Source: Clostridia bacterium
GTDB lineage: Bacteria > Bacillota > Clostridia > Christensenellales > Borkfalkiaceae
Length of the DNA stretch: 6,469 nucleotides
NCBI GenBank assembly: GCA_017421905.1
Contig: JAFOHH010000014.1
Location: 1 to 6,469 of the forward strand
Reading direction: 5' to 3'
A model generated the notes under the pieces. It was not told where the DNA came from, made no database searches, and saw nothing but the letters and a program-made list of their open reading frames with translations. The position numbers and the translations under genes were made by a program. Of this stretch, positions 6,303 to 6,469 are shown piece by piece (position 1 is the first letter of the stretch; each line of letters starts with the position of its first letter).

Positions 6303-6469
6303 TTATTTTTGTCCTTTTTTTGCGCGGTATTGCGCCCAAACGGTTTCGAACCAACCTTCTTCGGTAGGAACGGGGCGAGGTGCGCGGTGATTTTGCACGA
6401 AAGTATCGCCCGTAAGGCGCAATTCAAACACGTCCTTAGCGGCAAGGGGGTTGCGCAGGTCGCTTTCCC
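6303..6469 (-). CDS. Unrecognised protein, C-terminal 54 residues only
   Basis: The minus-strand frame entering the window reads ESDLRNPLAAKDVFELRL, continues through a segment FVQNHRAPRPVP and EEGWFETVWAQYRAKKG, and ends at TAA (6303-6305). It is the only frame with natural-looking composition that stops just before the DUF2264 ribosome site, with a 46-nt gap, so it is probably the end of the preceding operon gene. The tail is charged with a Lys-rich end and looks cytoplasmic. I do not recognise the family from this fragment, and no catalytic motif can be identified. Confidence 0.65.
   Translation of the reverse strand, partial: ESDLRNPLAAKDVFELRLTGDTFVQNHRAPRPVPTEEGWFETVWAQYRAKKGQK

Noticed and set aside
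6257..6445. A longer DUF2264 start 63 codons upstream
   Set aside because: The added residues (Cys- and Lys-rich, no family match) overlap the tail of the preceding gene, and a good ribosome site directly precedes ATG 6256.

Overview
All recognisable genes lie on the minus strand, so the biology runs from high to low coordinates. Base composition is close to balanced. Shine-Dalgarno sequences are strong (AGGAG or AGGAAGG type), promoter motifs are sigma-A-like, and overlapping genes are tightly packed. These traits suggest a Firmicutes/Clostridia-type anaerobe, perhaps an uncultured gut lineage; that is an inference from style, not a taxonomic assignment. None of the complete proteins shows a signal peptide or membrane segment, so the encoded steps look cytoplasmic.

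Region 1 (6469 down to about 2043) is one apparent operon. In order it holds the C-terminal end of an unrecognised gene (6303-6469), a 794-residue protein made of two tandem DUF2264 domains (3872-6256), a D-2-hydroxyacid dehydrogenase (2877-3878), and a xylose-isomerase-like TIM-barrel sugar isomerase/epimerase (2100-2828). Gaps are 46, -7 and 48 nt. A clear intrinsic terminator at 2043-2071 closes the operon.

Region 2 (about 2010 down to 1) is a second transcription unit with its own good promoter (1981-2009), a perfect inverted repeat just downstream of the predicted start site (1943-1961), and a weaker cre-like match over the start site. It encodes a CE2-type SGNH acetyl esterase (917-1924), a histidine-phosphatase-family protein that overlaps it by 4 nt (249-920), and a second, paralogous histidine phosphatase cut by the window edge (1-164).

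Taken together this reads as a carbohydrate-catabolic locus. An imported, probably acetylated oligosaccharide would be deacetylated, perhaps attacked by the DUF2264 protein, and the released sugar or sugar acid processed by the isomerase and the NAD-dependent dehydrogenase; the phosphatases may act on phosphorylated intermediates. The substrate cannot be read from the sequence. The most unusual features are two tandem duplications at different scales: a domain duplication inside one reading frame (DUF2264 x2, with the halves diverged at a conserved motif) and a gene duplication (two adjacent histidine phosphatases, 38 of 54 compared residues identical).
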